Shown here: in pieces, positions 46,776 through 56,788 of the stretch | How the letters are laid out: every line of letters starts with the position of its first letter | Position numbering within the stretch: the stretch's first letter is position 1 | NCBI GenBank assembly: GCA_963758555.1 | Contig: CAVWVW010000003.1 | Location: 372,001 to 436,000, forward strand | Source: CAIUMH01 sp963758555 | GTDB lineage: Bacteria; Actinomycetota; Acidimicrobiia; Acidimicrobiales; RAAP-2 | Reading direction: 5' to 3' | DNA: 64,000 bases | Position numbers and translations under genes: made by a program | The notes under the pieces: generated by a model | The model's input: the letters and a program-made list of their open reading frames with translations, nothing else | What the model was told of the DNA's origin: nothing | Databases searched by the model: none

Positions 46776-47009
46776 GTGCTCAGGGAGATCAGCAAGAAGG
46801 AGCAGCGCTCCGACGCAGTACTCATGGTAATTCGAGACGGTTTCAGCGTCACGGAGATCGCCGAGAAGTTCGGAGTCAGCAGCCAGAGCGCTCACGCCTG
46901 GCTGGCGCGCTACGAAGAGGGCGGTTTAGCTGCCCTCGACGATCGATCAACGACGAGCTCTCGGAACGCAACAACCGGAGTCTCGGGAGCTTCCTTGAAG
47001 GCAGCCTGA
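46776..47009 (+). pseudogene. IS481-type transposase remnant (N-terminal helix-turn-helix)
   Basis: 77 residues from a GTG at 46776. The first 57 residues (REISKKEQRSDAVLMVIRDG, then FSVTEIAEKFGVSSQSAHAW and RYEEGGLAALDDRS) match the N-terminal DNA-binding domain of IS481-family transposases. After about 46945 the sequence leaves the family and stops, so the DDE catalytic domain is missing. A truncated relic beside a tRNA gene. Confidence 0.7.
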
Positions 47010-47156
47010 TCGTGGGCTCTCCAGCAAGGAGACTCGATCGCTGGCCGACTTGCCGGTAAGGCGACCATCCGGAGCCGCAACCTCGTAAGAGGTCGAAGGC
47101 TGAAGGCAGCAAGTAGACCCGGTGTTGCGCCAGCTTCGCTGCTCTGCGACGCCAAT

Positions 47157-47459
47157 TCAGTGGTCGCTAAGTAGGTCTCGACGAATGCGGTAGTCCTCGG
47201 GATCTATTTCACCTCTGGCTAGAAGCTCATCGAGGATCCGAAGAAGAACCTGATCCGAAGGTTGTTCCGTCTCGAGGGGTTGCTCAGTGTCCGCCTCGAT
47301 CGCGTTTAGGTTTGCTCGAGGTACTGACATCGTCTTCATCTCAAGCGCTTTGATCTCGACGGGCCGGCGCGGCCGCGCTGCCAAGAAGACGATGAGAGCA
47401 ATGATCAGAACGGGGAGCAGAACAATCAGAATGTCGGGTCCGACGATCTCCGCGATCAT
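47157..47459 (-). CDS. Small membrane protein with SHOCT-like domain
   Basis: 100 residues. One membrane helix (ILIVLLPVLIIALIVFLAA) is followed by a linker and a C-terminal LLRILDELLARGEIDPEDYRIRRDLL, which fits the SHOCT short C-terminal domain seen in many bacterial membrane proteins of unknown role. Confidence 0.7.
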   Translation of the reverse strand: MIAEIVGPDILIVLLPVLIIALIVFLAARPRRPVEIKALEMKTMSVPRANLNAIEADTEQPLETEQPSDQVLLRILDELLARGEIDPEDYRIRRDLLSDH

Positions 47460-47580
47460 GCGGGCCGAGCGTAGTTCGTGTTGAAAGAATGACGACTAAT
47501 CGCGAGGATGGCCCCGGCGAACCGGGACCATCTCGCCTACGTGCCTTGTCAGCTTGCTCAGCCTAGATGGCCCGAGTGAC

Positions 47581-48402
47581 CTAGAGCGGCGTGACCGTCA
47601 CTCCAGTGCTTGCCGATGACGAACCGATGGCGTTCGTCGCCTTGACTCGCACCGTGTAGGTGACGCCGCTTGTGAGACCCTTGATCGTGCAGGCGTTGGC
47701 TGCCGGAGGTGATCCCACCGAGGTGCACTTCCCTGCCACAGCGTTCGATGGATCACGTGCGACGACCGAATAGCTCGTGATGACTGAGCCACCGTTGCTC
47801 GCTGGGGGTGCCCACGCAACGCTCGTTTTTCCCGTGAGCGGTGATGGAGCGACGCTGGTTGGCGCGCCTGGAACTGTCTGCGGAATGATCGTGATCCCCG
47901 AAGATCCGGAGATGGTCGGCTGATCTCGATCGGTGGTCACCTGGAATCGCGAAGCTTGGAAGGCCTTGGCGGCGGGATTGGTGACGCCCTTCAGGACCAC
48001 CGTCACGACAGTTGAGGCGGCGACGTTGCATCCCTTCTGGAGGTTCATCTCAAAGAAGCCGGGGCTGCCAAAGAACTTCGAACTCGAGCAGGTGCCGGTG
48101 AAGCCGGCCGAGAGGACTGCGCTTGGCGCTGTCGGGATGCCGAACGAGCCGGGGAAGAGAATGGCGAATGCGTCACCGCGGACTCCCTCGAGCGCCCCCG
48201 TCGACGAGGTCTCGAACGACACGGTCCATCGTCCAGTGGCGTGGGCATAGGTCGTCACTGGAGTGAAGGAGACAGCTGACACCTGACCAGCGCCAGCTGC
48301 ACCCGCTGGCTCGCTCATCAGGGCCACTGAACCCGCCGAAGCAGCCACCGCTACAGACAGGACGATCGCTGACCGCTTGAAACGACCGAAGACACGATGC
48401 AC
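47581..48402 (-). CDS. Secreted protein with C-terminal fibronectin type III domain
   Basis: 273 residues from the GTG at 48402, chosen because GGAGG lies 7 bases upstream; an ATG nine codons earlier has no such site. The signal peptide is SAIVLSVAVAASAGSVALM ending in AGA. A beta-rich middle with four cysteines is followed by an FN3 domain (VPGAPTSVAPSPLTGKTSV, then WAPPASNGGSVITSYSVVAR, and YTVRVKATNAIGSS). Extracellular; partner unknown. Confidence 0.75.
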   Translation of the reverse strand: MHRVFGRFKRSAIVLSVAVAASAGSVALMSEPAGAAGAGQVSAVSFTPVTTYAHATGRWTVSFETSSTGALEGVRGDAFAILFPGSFGIPTAPSAVLSAGFTGTCSSSKFFGSPGFFEMNLQKGCNVAASTVVTVVLKGVTNPAAKAFQASRFQVTTDRDQPTISGSSGITIIPQTVPGAPTSVAPSPLTGKTSVAWAPPASNGGSVITSYSVVARDPSNAVAGKCTSVGSPPAANACTIKGLTSGVTYTVRVKATNAIGSSSASTGVTVTPL

Positions 48403-48685
48403 AGGGTTACCTCCATCAGAGAAACTCACTGCACGCTGGTCGGCAGTCGAGGAAGACTAGCCAGATTACGCAGATCGATACAGGCGCGACGATGGCCCCA
48501 GCTGAACGGGGGCCATCGCTCGACATGGCTGGATCGCTCATCTTCGAGGCCTGGATGACCATTCGCCAGTACCGACCCGGCGCTGCGAAGACGATGTTGC
48601 CGACCCCCGATCAAGCCTCAAGGCGCTGAGATCGGAGTCCGAGAGCGAGGTGAACGTCGCCCCCGAGCTCGTCGCTGACCCAGAG

Positions 48686-49174
48686 TCAACCGACTGAGAC
48701 GCTCCCCATCTCCTCACTGAGTCCGACTTGAGATCGAGCGAGAACCCGTCGAAGGGACAACCCGCCCAGGGCGAGCGCTGCGCTCAGGATGACCAAGGTC
48801 CACCAGCTTCGAGAGCCACTCACCATCGGCCACTTGCCCCGACTCTGGTCGGCGAGCCACAAGTAGGACCCGAAGGCGGTGATTCCGAATCCGAGGGCCA
48901 GGGCGACGCCCGCTCTCACTTGCTGTCCCGTCCCGCGGTTCTTCCAAGCGATGATGAGCAACTGCGTCTGGACTGCGATGCCGAGCAGAATTCCCAGATA
49001 GAGGAGGGCAAGAGCCACTCCCGCACTCCGAGAGACCTCGGGCGAAAAGATGACATAGAGCATCACTGCGGCCGAACCGGCCGTCAGCCCATTGATCAGA
49101 TCTTTCGACCAGAAGAGGTGGCCCTGTGCTCGCTCTAGACGCTTGGAGCGCTGCGCTGGAGTCTCGTTGTTCAA
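48686..49174 (-). CDS. Unknown four-helix membrane protein
   Basis: 162 residues from a TTG start. Four hydrophobic segments: LINGLTAGSAAVMLYVIF, GVALALLYLGILLGIAV, AGVALALGFGITAFGSYLWL and WWTLVILSAALALGGL. The N-terminus is polar and basic. I do not recognise the family; the strong membrane pattern supports it as a real gene. Confidence 0.55.
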   Translation of the reverse strand: MNNETPAQRSKRLERAQGHLFWSKDLINGLTAGSAAVMLYVIFSPEVSRSAGVALALLYLGILLGIAVQTQLLIIAWKNRGTGQQVRAGVALALGFGITAFGSYLWLADQSRGKWPMVSGSRSWWTLVILSAALALGGLSLRRVLARSQVGLSEEMGSVSVG

Positions 49175-49313
49175 CGTGGCTCTCGATGGTCCATGGAGCC
49201 ACGGTACTTAGGAGACGAGTCTTCGAGCCGGATACCAGAAGATCGAATGTGACTGCCTGGCTGAGCGCCGTCGACCTCGACGTTGGCTGACCTCGACGGT
49301 ATGTCGGCCTGGA

Positions 49314-49526
49314 TCAGGATCCAGGCTCGAGCACCTCGACGTCGCCGTCTTCGGGAGCAACTCCCTTGAACCACCGCTCGGAGTTGTCCTCAATGAGACC
49401 GAGCATCCCGTCGCGACCCAAGAACGATGTCTCGATGCGGGCGAGGTGAAGCACCTGACCGTGGAGTCGGATGGTGTCTCCAGCCTTGAGGTCTCGAGCG
49501 GGCACGGTCTTCCAAGTCTCAGGCAT
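49314..49526 (-). CDS. Small conserved-looking protein of unknown function
   Basis: 70 residues, acidic, with the pattern TVPARDLKAGDTIRLHGQV, FLGRDGMLGLIEDNSERWF and a Glu-rich end. It looks like a small beta-barrel nucleic-acid- or surface-binding protein by its KxGDxI turn, but no function is claimed. The ATG has no clear ribosome site. Confidence 0.55.
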   Translation of the reverse strand: MPETWKTVPARDLKAGDTIRLHGQVLHLARIETSFLGRDGMLGLIEDNSERWFKGVAPEDGDVEVLEPGS

Positions 49527-49942
49527 AGTCCGAGTGTAGCGAGGAGCATCTCGAGGCCGTCTGCGTGCGTCCTTCTGGCTGTTCCTTGCCTTTGCGACGC
49601 GTGCACGTTGGTCGTCATCACGTCGTTCTTAAGTATCGAGCGCGTTGCCTTTCGAGCCCCAAGGCCTCGAGATGGTCCTGGAGATGTCTTCCAAGTGAAC
49701 TGATCTGACTGGGAAGCCAAGGTAGGCCTGAGAGACCGGAGAAGCCTCGTATCGAGAGTTGTCCGACAGTTCATTTCCGTGTCACTCGGATTCCACGAGC
49801 CATTCATCCGGTCTTCTTAGGTTGTCGGTGTCTTCCGGGATCGACCTCGTGCCGTTGGCACGCGGACATCTTCAGGAGGGCGGACGACAGCTTGAGACCA
49901 GAGGCGAAGAGCCTTCGGTAAGAAGAGGATGGGAACCACCCC
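49527..49942. other. Non-coding region upstream of the phosphate cluster
   Basis: About 415 bases with no convincing gene; short frames here lack coding character. It holds the candidate PHO box at 49769-49812 and presumably the pst promoter. Confidence 0.5.
49769..49812 (+). promoter_or_regulatory. Candidate PHO box (11-bp direct repeats)
   Basis: Four adjacent 11-base units: GTTCATTTCCG, TGTCACTCGGA, TTCCACGAGCC and ATTCATCCGGT. Units 1, 2 and 4 keep the (G/T)TCA core of the PhoP direct-repeat units known from Streptomyces; unit 3 is weak, and 49758-49768 (GTTGTCCGACA) may be a fifth. It lies about 130 bases before the pstS-like start. Confidence 0.5.
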
Positions 49943-51926
49943 ATGTTGAACGACTTGAAGCGCCTACGCATTGTGCGGAGCGCCCTTGGTCTCACCGCGA
50001 CAGCAGCTGTCGTAGTCGGATCCGTGGGTCTCGCCACTGCTGCGGGAGCGGGAACGGTGACGGATCATTGGCCAAGCCAACAACGTCATCGTCGGCTCCG
50101 GCTCCTCAACGACCTATCCGATGATGCAAGCACTCGACACCCTCTACAACGAGGCGCCGGGCTGCACCACGGTGGTCGACTTCGCTGGAGTCGACTGCTC
50201 TCCAGCCACTGGACTTCAGCTGTCTGACCCAGACACAGGCTCAGAACGGTCACAACCTCGAACCCCGTGATCGTGAACCCCGCCACTGGTGCCGTGATCA
50301 GTGCACCGTCAGGTGTGTCGGTGGTCAACCCCTACAACGACGTGGTCGTTGAGGAGTCGCCTGTCGGCTCGTCGAACGGCATCTTGCAGCTCGAGAACAA
50401 CGACGCGGCCGTGGTGAAGAAGTACAGCTACGACACCGGCACCGTCAACGTGGCCAACAACGTGAACTTCGCCCGCTCGTCCCGCTCGCTCTCGGCTGGC
50501 ACGGACGACAACGGGTCTGAACTTCGTGGCCTACGCCAAGGATGGCGTCGACTGGACGCACTTCTCGACGGTCAACGGCGGCGCCACGAACTCTGACGTG
50601 GGTGGCAACACGGCCTACTCGCTGCTCACCCCGACGGAGATCAGCGAGATCTACGAAGGGGCGATCACCAACTGGGATCAGGTCGGTGGCAAGAACGCTC
50701 CGATCATCGTGTTCTCAGCCCAAGAGGGTTCGGGCACCCAGTCGACGTGGAAGCTACGTGGAGAACAACGGCGGCGGCTCGACCACTGATCCGTCCAAAC
50801 TCTCCAACCTGGTGAACTGCTTCAACACCTCGGGGCTCACCTTCAACGCCGCCGGCGGCCAGACGGTCCCTGCCACGCAGTGCGCCGGTCCGGTTGACAT
50901 CTTCGAGAACGAGACGGGTTCGCTCAACCTCAACTCGCTTCCCGCCTCGTTGACCAACCCCACCACAGCCGACTGCCTCAGGTGGCTTCGGTGCGCGCCG
51001 CAGTGCGAAGATCACCGTCACGGTCACTGCTGCAACGGCGCCCAAGAGCATTCCCGCTCCGGCGGCCTGTGGCCAGTGGTACCTTGGCTGCAGGCAGGCG
51101 CTGCTGACCAGTGGTGCAAGGGTGCTCCAGGCGGGGACGTACTCGCAGGACTACACCCTTCGTTCCCGAACGTCGGTGTCGGTGCTCGGGGACGCGGTGT
51201 TCTTCTACTCCTCGGGCCTCTTCAACCACCAGTGCGTGGCTGCGGCGGGCGTGAACACGAAGGCCACCTGCGCTGCAGGCAACTTCGCGGACTACGGCGT
51301 GGACGCCACCGGCAAGACGACCTTCCAGCTCGGTTCAGCTGGGCGGCGCCACCCCCACGCCCACGGCGACAGGGTTCCCGGCGCTCACCCAGTCCGCATG
51401 CCCTGCCTTCAGCAACCCGGCTGTGACCTCGAACGAGTGCCTCCCGACGCAGCGTTCAGTCTTGTCCGGCGCCTTTGCGTCGACGAGGTCGGTGTACAAC
51501 GTCTACAGCAACGGCACTCGGTGGCGTCACCAGCCATCCCCGCAGCGACTCCCGCCACCTTGGCCTACGTCTCTGAGGATGGGTTCCTCTGCAGCCCGCG
51601 CACGGTGACCGGAGATCAACCCGCTCGACGGCAAGACCTATCGAGCGGACATCAACGCCGACATCCAGGCCGCTGGGTTCTACCCGATCTCCGCCGGTGC
51701 CTCGTTGGGACAGATCAACCTCTCTCCCTGGATGGGGAACGGTTGCACCCGGCCTGCGGCGATGACCGGCGTGATCTCGGGTCCCTACGGTCCCTACGTC
51801 ACACCGGTGGCTGCCGGTAACGGTGACCCCACAGGGTTCTGCTCGGTCACGACGACCGACGGCACGGGCTCTGGGGGAGCTGACGACGCTCACTCGATCC
51901 TCGGGTCCTCGAGCGCTCGCACGTGA
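49943..51926 (+). CDS. PstS-like phosphate-binding protein, large (many frameshifts)
   Basis: Roughly 660 residues across about nine frameshifts (near 50061, 50215, 50250, 50515, 50756, 50982, 51340, 51505-51530 and 51615), mostly one extra base each. Signal peptide: KRLRIVRSALGLTATAAVVV. PstS marks: IVGSGSSTTYPMMQALDTLY, VNFARSSRSL, YAKDGVDW, LTPTEISEIYEGAITNWDQV and VFSAQEGSGTQSTWK. PstS is usually about 370 residues; here about 250 more follow, with paired cysteines. It should capture phosphate outside the cell for PstCAB. The pieces lack internal nonsense codons, so the breaks are probably sequence errors. Confidence 0.78.
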
Positions 51927-51929
51927 GCG

Positions 51930-51943
51930 CTCGGGGGCCCGAG
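51930..51943 (+). terminator. Hairpin directly after the pstS-like stop
   Basis: CTCGGG-GG-CCCGAG forms a perfect 6-bp stem 3 bases past the stop. Together with the next hairpin it may protect the upstream mRNA end. Confidence 0.4.
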
Positions 51944-51964
51944 GTCGATTGGTCAGCCGCAACA

Positions 51965-51985
51965 GATCGAGGCCGGGCCTCGATC
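51965..51985 (+). terminator. Strong hairpin between pstS-like gene and pstC
   Basis: GATCGAGGC, loop CGG, GCCTCGATC: a perfect 9-bp stem. There is no T-run. Such hairpins between a binding-protein gene and its permease genes commonly stabilise the upstream mRNA and reduce read-through. Confidence 0.5.
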
Positions 51986-52088
51986 AGCGGTTTCACAGGG
52001 GTGGGGTCTGGAACACGCCAGGCCCCATTCCTGCGCGACGGGGCAGATCACGGGGGCATGATGAGTGTGAGCGGAGCAGAGTAGAGAG

Positions 52089-53069
52089 ATGACGGTGACA
52101 GCGACCGAGATCAAGCCGATCAAGATCGGTGATCGACGCAGCACGGAGGATCGGGCCTTCCGTGGGCTGACGCGTCTCGCTGGCCTGCTCACCTTCGTCA
52201 TCCTCTTCCTGATCGGGGCCTTCCTGATCTGGCAGTCCATCCCCGCCTTCAAGTCCCAGGGGCTCGCCTTCTTCACCAACACCGGGTGGCAGACCACAGG
52301 CGCCCACCCCAAGTTCGGCGTGCTCTCAGCCCTCGTCGGCACGGTGCTCATCGCCGTGATCGCTCTGATCGTGGCCATCCCTGTCTCCATCGCCTCGCGC
52401 TGTTCATCAACGAGTACGCACCCCTCAAGGTGCTCGGTTTCATCCCAATCAAGAACTTCCTCACCGCCGCCGTTGACCTCATGGCTGCGGTGCCTTCGAT
52501 CATCTACGGCATGTGGGGCTTCTTCGTCCTCATGCCCCACACGACGGGCCTCGAGACGTGGCTCTCGTCCTACTTCGGCTTCATCCCCTATCTTCAAGAA
52601 CACGGCGGACACCAACACCTCAAGCCTGTTCATCTGCGGCTTGATCGTCGGCATCATGTGCATGCCGATCATCACCTCACTCTGCCGTGAGGTCTTCTCG
52701 CTCACCCCCAACGGCGAGCGAGAGGGCGCCATGTCGCTCGGTGCGAGCAGAGCTCGGGTCATCCGGGACGTGGTCTTCCCCTTCTCCAAGGGCGGGATGA
52801 TCGGCTCGATCATGCTGGGTCTCGGCCGTGCGCTCGGTGAGGCGATCGCAGTGGCCGTCATCTTGTCGCTGGCCTTCCCCCTTCAGTTCCACATCCTCGC
52901 TGAAGGCGGCAACTCGATCGCTGCGCTGATCGCCACGCAGTGGGGTACCGGTGGATCGCTCGGCACGAGCGCACTCTCGGCCGCTGGTCTGGTGCTCTTC
53001 GTCCTCACCCTGGTCATCAACATGATCGCCTCGCGGATCGTCAACAAGTCCTTGGCGGATCGACGATGA
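52089..53069 (+). CDS. pstC: Phosphate ABC transporter permease PstC (frameshifted)
   Basis: About 326 residues with breaks near 52395 and 52594. Membrane segments include LLTFVILFLIGAFLIWQSI, LVGTVLIAVIALIVAIPVSI, and later MPIITSLCREVF. The permease loop contains EGAMSLGASRARVIRDVVFP, the EAA-type motif that contacts PstB, and LFINEYAPLKV is typical of PstC. With PstA it forms the inner-membrane channel. Its stop overlaps pstA (ATGA). Confidence 0.85.
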   Translation: MTVTATEIKPIKIGDRRSTEDRAFRGLTRLAGLLTFVILFLIGAFLIWQSIPAFKSQGLAFFTNTGWQTTGAHPKFGVLSALVGTVLIAVIALIVAIPVSIASRCSSTSTHPSRCSVSSQSRTSSPPPLTSWLRCLRSSTACGASSSSCPTRRASRRGSRPTSASSPIFKNTADTNTSSLFICGLIVGIMCMPIITSLCREVFSLTPNGEREGAMSLGASRARVIRDVVFPFSKGGMIGSIMLGLGRALGEAIAVAVILSLAFPLQFHILAEGGNSIAALIATQWGTGGSLGTSALSAAGLVLFVLTLVINMIASRIVNKSLADRR

Positions 53070-54343
53070 CCACCGAGCTCGATCCCCTGGCGACCCCAAG
53101 CGGTCTCGACGACGTCCTCGATGACTTGGCTGACGGCGCTCCTAGCCCTGTGGCTCGTCCGCTCAAGCGCATCAAGCCGCGAGAGTTCAAGCCCTCGGAC
53201 GTCGGCGTGCTCGGCGCTCACGGCTGCGTCCTCCTTCTCGATCATCTGGATCCTCTTCACCCAGCTGACGCTGCTCAGCGGACCGCTCGGGTTCGTGGTG
53301 ATGTGGTTGCCGGTCTTCTTGGGTCTGTACTGGTTCGTCAACCGCCAGCTCTTCAACCGTCAGGTGGCGGTCGACCGGGTCATCGGCTCGATCGTGACCA
53401 TGGGGGCCATCCTGATGATGATGCCGCTGGTCTTGCTCACGATCTTCGTGTTCCAGCGCGGCTTGCCCAGCTCACGTGGCACGCACTGTTCTCCACCCAG
53501 CAGGGCGTGCGTCTACACGCCGGGCTCGCACAACATCGGTGGCGTCAAGCACGCGCTGGTGGGCACGATCGAGCAGGTCCTCATCGCCGCGGTGATCGGC
53601 ATCCCCGCAGCGGTCCTGACGGCGATCTTCATCAACGAGGTGGGTGGACGCTTCACGAAGAGCGTTCGAACCATGGTCACGGCGATGAGCGGGACGCCTG
53701 CCATCGTGGCCGGTATCTTCATCTACTCGCTCTGGGTCATCCACTTCGGCTACTCGGGCTTCGCCGGAGCGCTGGCCCTGGCCATCATCTTGCTGCCCAC
53801 CATCACCAGGGGCACCGAAGAGGTCCTCAAGGTCGTCCACAACGATCTCCGAGAGGCCTCCATGGCCCTGGCGGCTCCCGAGTGGCGCACTGTCTGGTCG
53901 GTGGTGCTCCCGACCGCTCGTTCGGGTCTGATCACCTCGATCCTCTTGGGCATCGCGGTGGCGATCGGTGAGACTGCGCCGTTGATCATGACGATCTTCG
54001 GCAGCCAGGTGATGAACACGAACCCGTTCAGCCAGCCCCAAGCGGCGCTGTCGCTCCTCGCCTACAAGCAGATCAAGCTGCCCATCCAGTCGCAGATCGA
54101 CCTGGGCTACACCTCGGCGCTGGTGCTCTTCATCATGGTCTTCGCCGTCTTCATCTTGGCTCGACTCCTCTCGAGCGGCCTGGGCAGGGCAGGTGGTCGG
54201 GCAAGACGCGGCGCAGCATCTTGTGCTACGTGCGCTGGACGCCAGGGTCCGCGATGGAGCAGCAAGATCAGGGACCTGAGACTGAGTTCGAGTTGGAGAT
54301 GGATCCTCTGCCACCTGACTCCGGAGAGAGAGAACCGAGATGA
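53066..54343 (+). CDS. pstA: Phosphate ABC transporter permease PstA, long form (frameshifted)
   Basis: About 424 residues with breaks near 53220, 53466, 53512 and 54189. A cytoplasmic N-terminus of about 50 residues (TTELDPLATPSGLDDVLDD...) and two extra membrane segments precede the normal PstA body (IVTMGAILMMMPLVLLTIFV, GLP-x-LTWH, IGIPAAVLTAIFINEVGG, REASMALAAPEWRTVWSVVL). An acidic tail ends the protein. PstA is normally about 290 residues, so the N-terminal extension is unusual. Confidence 0.82.
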
Positions 54344-55196
54344 CGACGCAGATCGAGAGCGACGACCACAGCTGGTGGCCACCTCCACCGACAGCTCGGT
54401 GGGCGAATCGCTTCGGGTCGACGGCGTCACTGCGGCGAGATCGAGGCGAAGGGCGTCCACGCCTGGTTCGGCGAGCGCATGGTGCTCCAAGACATCAACC
54501 TGGTGATGGAGCGCACGCGGGTCACCGCGCTCATCGGACCTTCAGGCTGTGGCAAGTCAACGTTCCTTCGGATCCTGAACCGGATGCATGAGATCGTGCC
54601 CTCGGCGTCTCTGGCCGGCCAGGTAGCTCGACGGGGATGACATCTATGACCCGAACCAGCGGGCAGCCACGGTACGGCGCCACATCGGCATGGTGTTCCA
54701 ACGTCCGAACCCCTTCCCAGCGATGACGGTGAAGGACAACGTGCTCGCCGGTCTTCGCTTCAACCGGATCCGCTCGAACCGCAAGGATGAGATCGTGGAA
54801 GAGGCCCTCACCAAGGCGGGGCTCTGGAGCGAGGTGCGCGATCGTCTCGGGAACCTCGGAGGAGCGCTCTCGGGTGGTCAGCAGCAGCGGCTGTGCATCG
54901 CTCGAGCTCTGGCGGTCAAGCCTGCGGTCCTGTTGATGGACGAGCCTTGCTCGGCACTCGACCCTGGCTCGACGCTTCGCATCGAGCAGACCGTCAAGGA
55001 GATCGCCGACGAGGTGACGGTCGTGATCGTGACCCACAACATGCAGCAGGCGCTGCGCGTCTCGGACAAGACGGCCTTCTTCTTGGCCCAAGACGGAAAC
55101 CCCGGCTACATCGTCGAGGCGGGTCCCACCTCGCAGATCTTTGAGAGCCCGAGCGACCCTCGCACGGCTGACTACGTCAACGGAAGGTTCGGATGA
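54340..55196 (+). CDS. pstB: Phosphate ABC transporter ATP-binding protein PstB (frameshifted)
   Basis: About 285 residues with breaks near 54372, 54437 and 54626. Walker A GPSGCGKSTFLRILNRM, Q-loop VFQRPNPFPAM, signature LSGGQQQRLCIARAL, Walker B VLLMDEPCSALDPGS and THNMQQAL. The start overlaps pstA and the stop overlaps the next PstS-like gene, so the operon reads through. Energises phosphate import. Confidence 0.88.
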
Positions 55197-56788
55197 TCCT
55201 CGCCGGCTCGTCGCCGATGACCGCTCCTGGTCGCCTTCGTGGCGTATCATCGGGCGTCTCTTGTGGGAGTCCAGCTCGCCAGCCTCGAGGGAGCCTCGGC
55301 CAGCGTCACGGTCACGGGCACGGGCTCGTCCTATGCGGCGGTGGCGATCAACAACTGGGTCGGCCAGGTCGCCAACCCAGACGGCATCAGCATCAACTAC
55401 CAGACGCAGTCCTCCGTGCTCGGCCTCGACGCCTTCGCCCTCAACCAGGTCGACTTCGGAGCATCCGAGATCGGCTACTCGTCGAACCAAGCCAGCAGCA
55501 CGCCGAACTGGTCCCTATCAGTACATGCCCGACGTCGCTGGCGGCGAGTGCATCATGTACCAGCTGCCCTCGGCGACCCAGCAGCCCATCTCGAACCTGC
55601 AGCTCAACTCCGCGGTGATGATGGACATCTTCAGCGGGAAGATCACCACGTGGAACTATCCGGAGATCGCCGCGCTCAACCCTGGCGTGGCTCTGCCCAA
55701 CCACCCGATCGTGGTGGTGATCCGCTCTGACGCGTCGGGCGACAACTACATCTTCTCCCAGTACCTCGACACGCTGGAGCCGGCGGCGTGGACGGCGTTC
55801 GCCTCGGCGGTCGGCTTCAGCCCCGACAACTCGGCCACGGCCCTCTGGCCGCGTGCCGACAGGCGGCGCACCTGCTGGCTACCCCGGAGCGGCCAACTTC
55901 GTCGGGCAGAGCGGCTCGGACAACGCCTCGAACTACGTGGGTGCGCAGCCCTACTCGATCACCTACGTCGAGACGGCCTACGCCATCTTGCACAACCAGC
56001 CATGCGCCGCGGTGCAGAACGCCTCGGGCACCTTCGTCACGCCGTCCTCGACGACGAGGCGATCGCGCTGACGCACGATGCCTCTTCCCGGACCTCGAGC
56101 AGAACCTGACGGGCGTGTTCTCTGCTCCGGATGGCGCTGCCTACCCGATCTCGGCGTACTCGTACCTGGTGAGCCGGACCACGGCATCGAGCCCCGAAAG
56201 GCGCAGGTCCTGGCCAAGTTCATCGAGTTCTTCGCCTGCGGCGGCCAGGTCTCCGCTGGTCAGCTCGGGCTACTCGCCGATTCCGTCGATCCTCATCCAG
56301 TACGACTTTGATGCCGTCGCGCGTCTCGGCGTCACGCCTCCTCCGCTCAACGCGCAGACGTGCCCGAACCCCGAGCTCACTGACCCGAGCTTGGACGTCG
56401 GGGGTCCCATCGTGGACTCATCGGGCGCCGAGCGGTGGTGGAGCATCCGTGAGGCCGTCGCTGTCACGCGACCCAACCTCAACGCAGCGAGTGCGAACGA
56501 GAAGCAGGCTTGTCGCAGAAGCTCTTGGCCAAGAAGAAGGGTGGCTGCCAGGCCGCACCTGGTCAGGAGTTCGGGACCGCTCTGGACGCTGAGGTGGTCA
56601 AGTTGCTCAAGTTCTCCGGACCGACCGCGGGCATCCTCTTTGGTACGCTCGCGTTCTTGGCCTGCTCGTCGTGCCCGCCGCTCATCTTGGCCATGCGACG
56701 GCGCCAGAAGCTCGCGGCCTCGGCCCATGAGGCGGCGTCTTCTCCCCTCGGTGAGGAACCGCTCGATCGAGAAGGACTGCACTCGTGA
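55193..56788 (+). CDS. Membrane-anchored PstS-like protein 2 (many frameshifts)
   Basis: About 530 residues with at least six breaks between 55230 and 56520. PstS marks: VTGTGSSYAAVAINNWVGQV, VDFGASEIGYSS, NLQLNSAVMMDIFSGKITTW, VVVIRSDASGDNYIFSQYL. The C-terminus is a membrane anchor (GPTAGILFGTLAFLACSSC) followed by a charged RRRQK tail. It starts on the pstB stop (ATGA). A membrane-tethered phosphate-binding protein is inferred; the lack of a clean signal peptide reflects a break near 55230. Confidence 0.7.
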
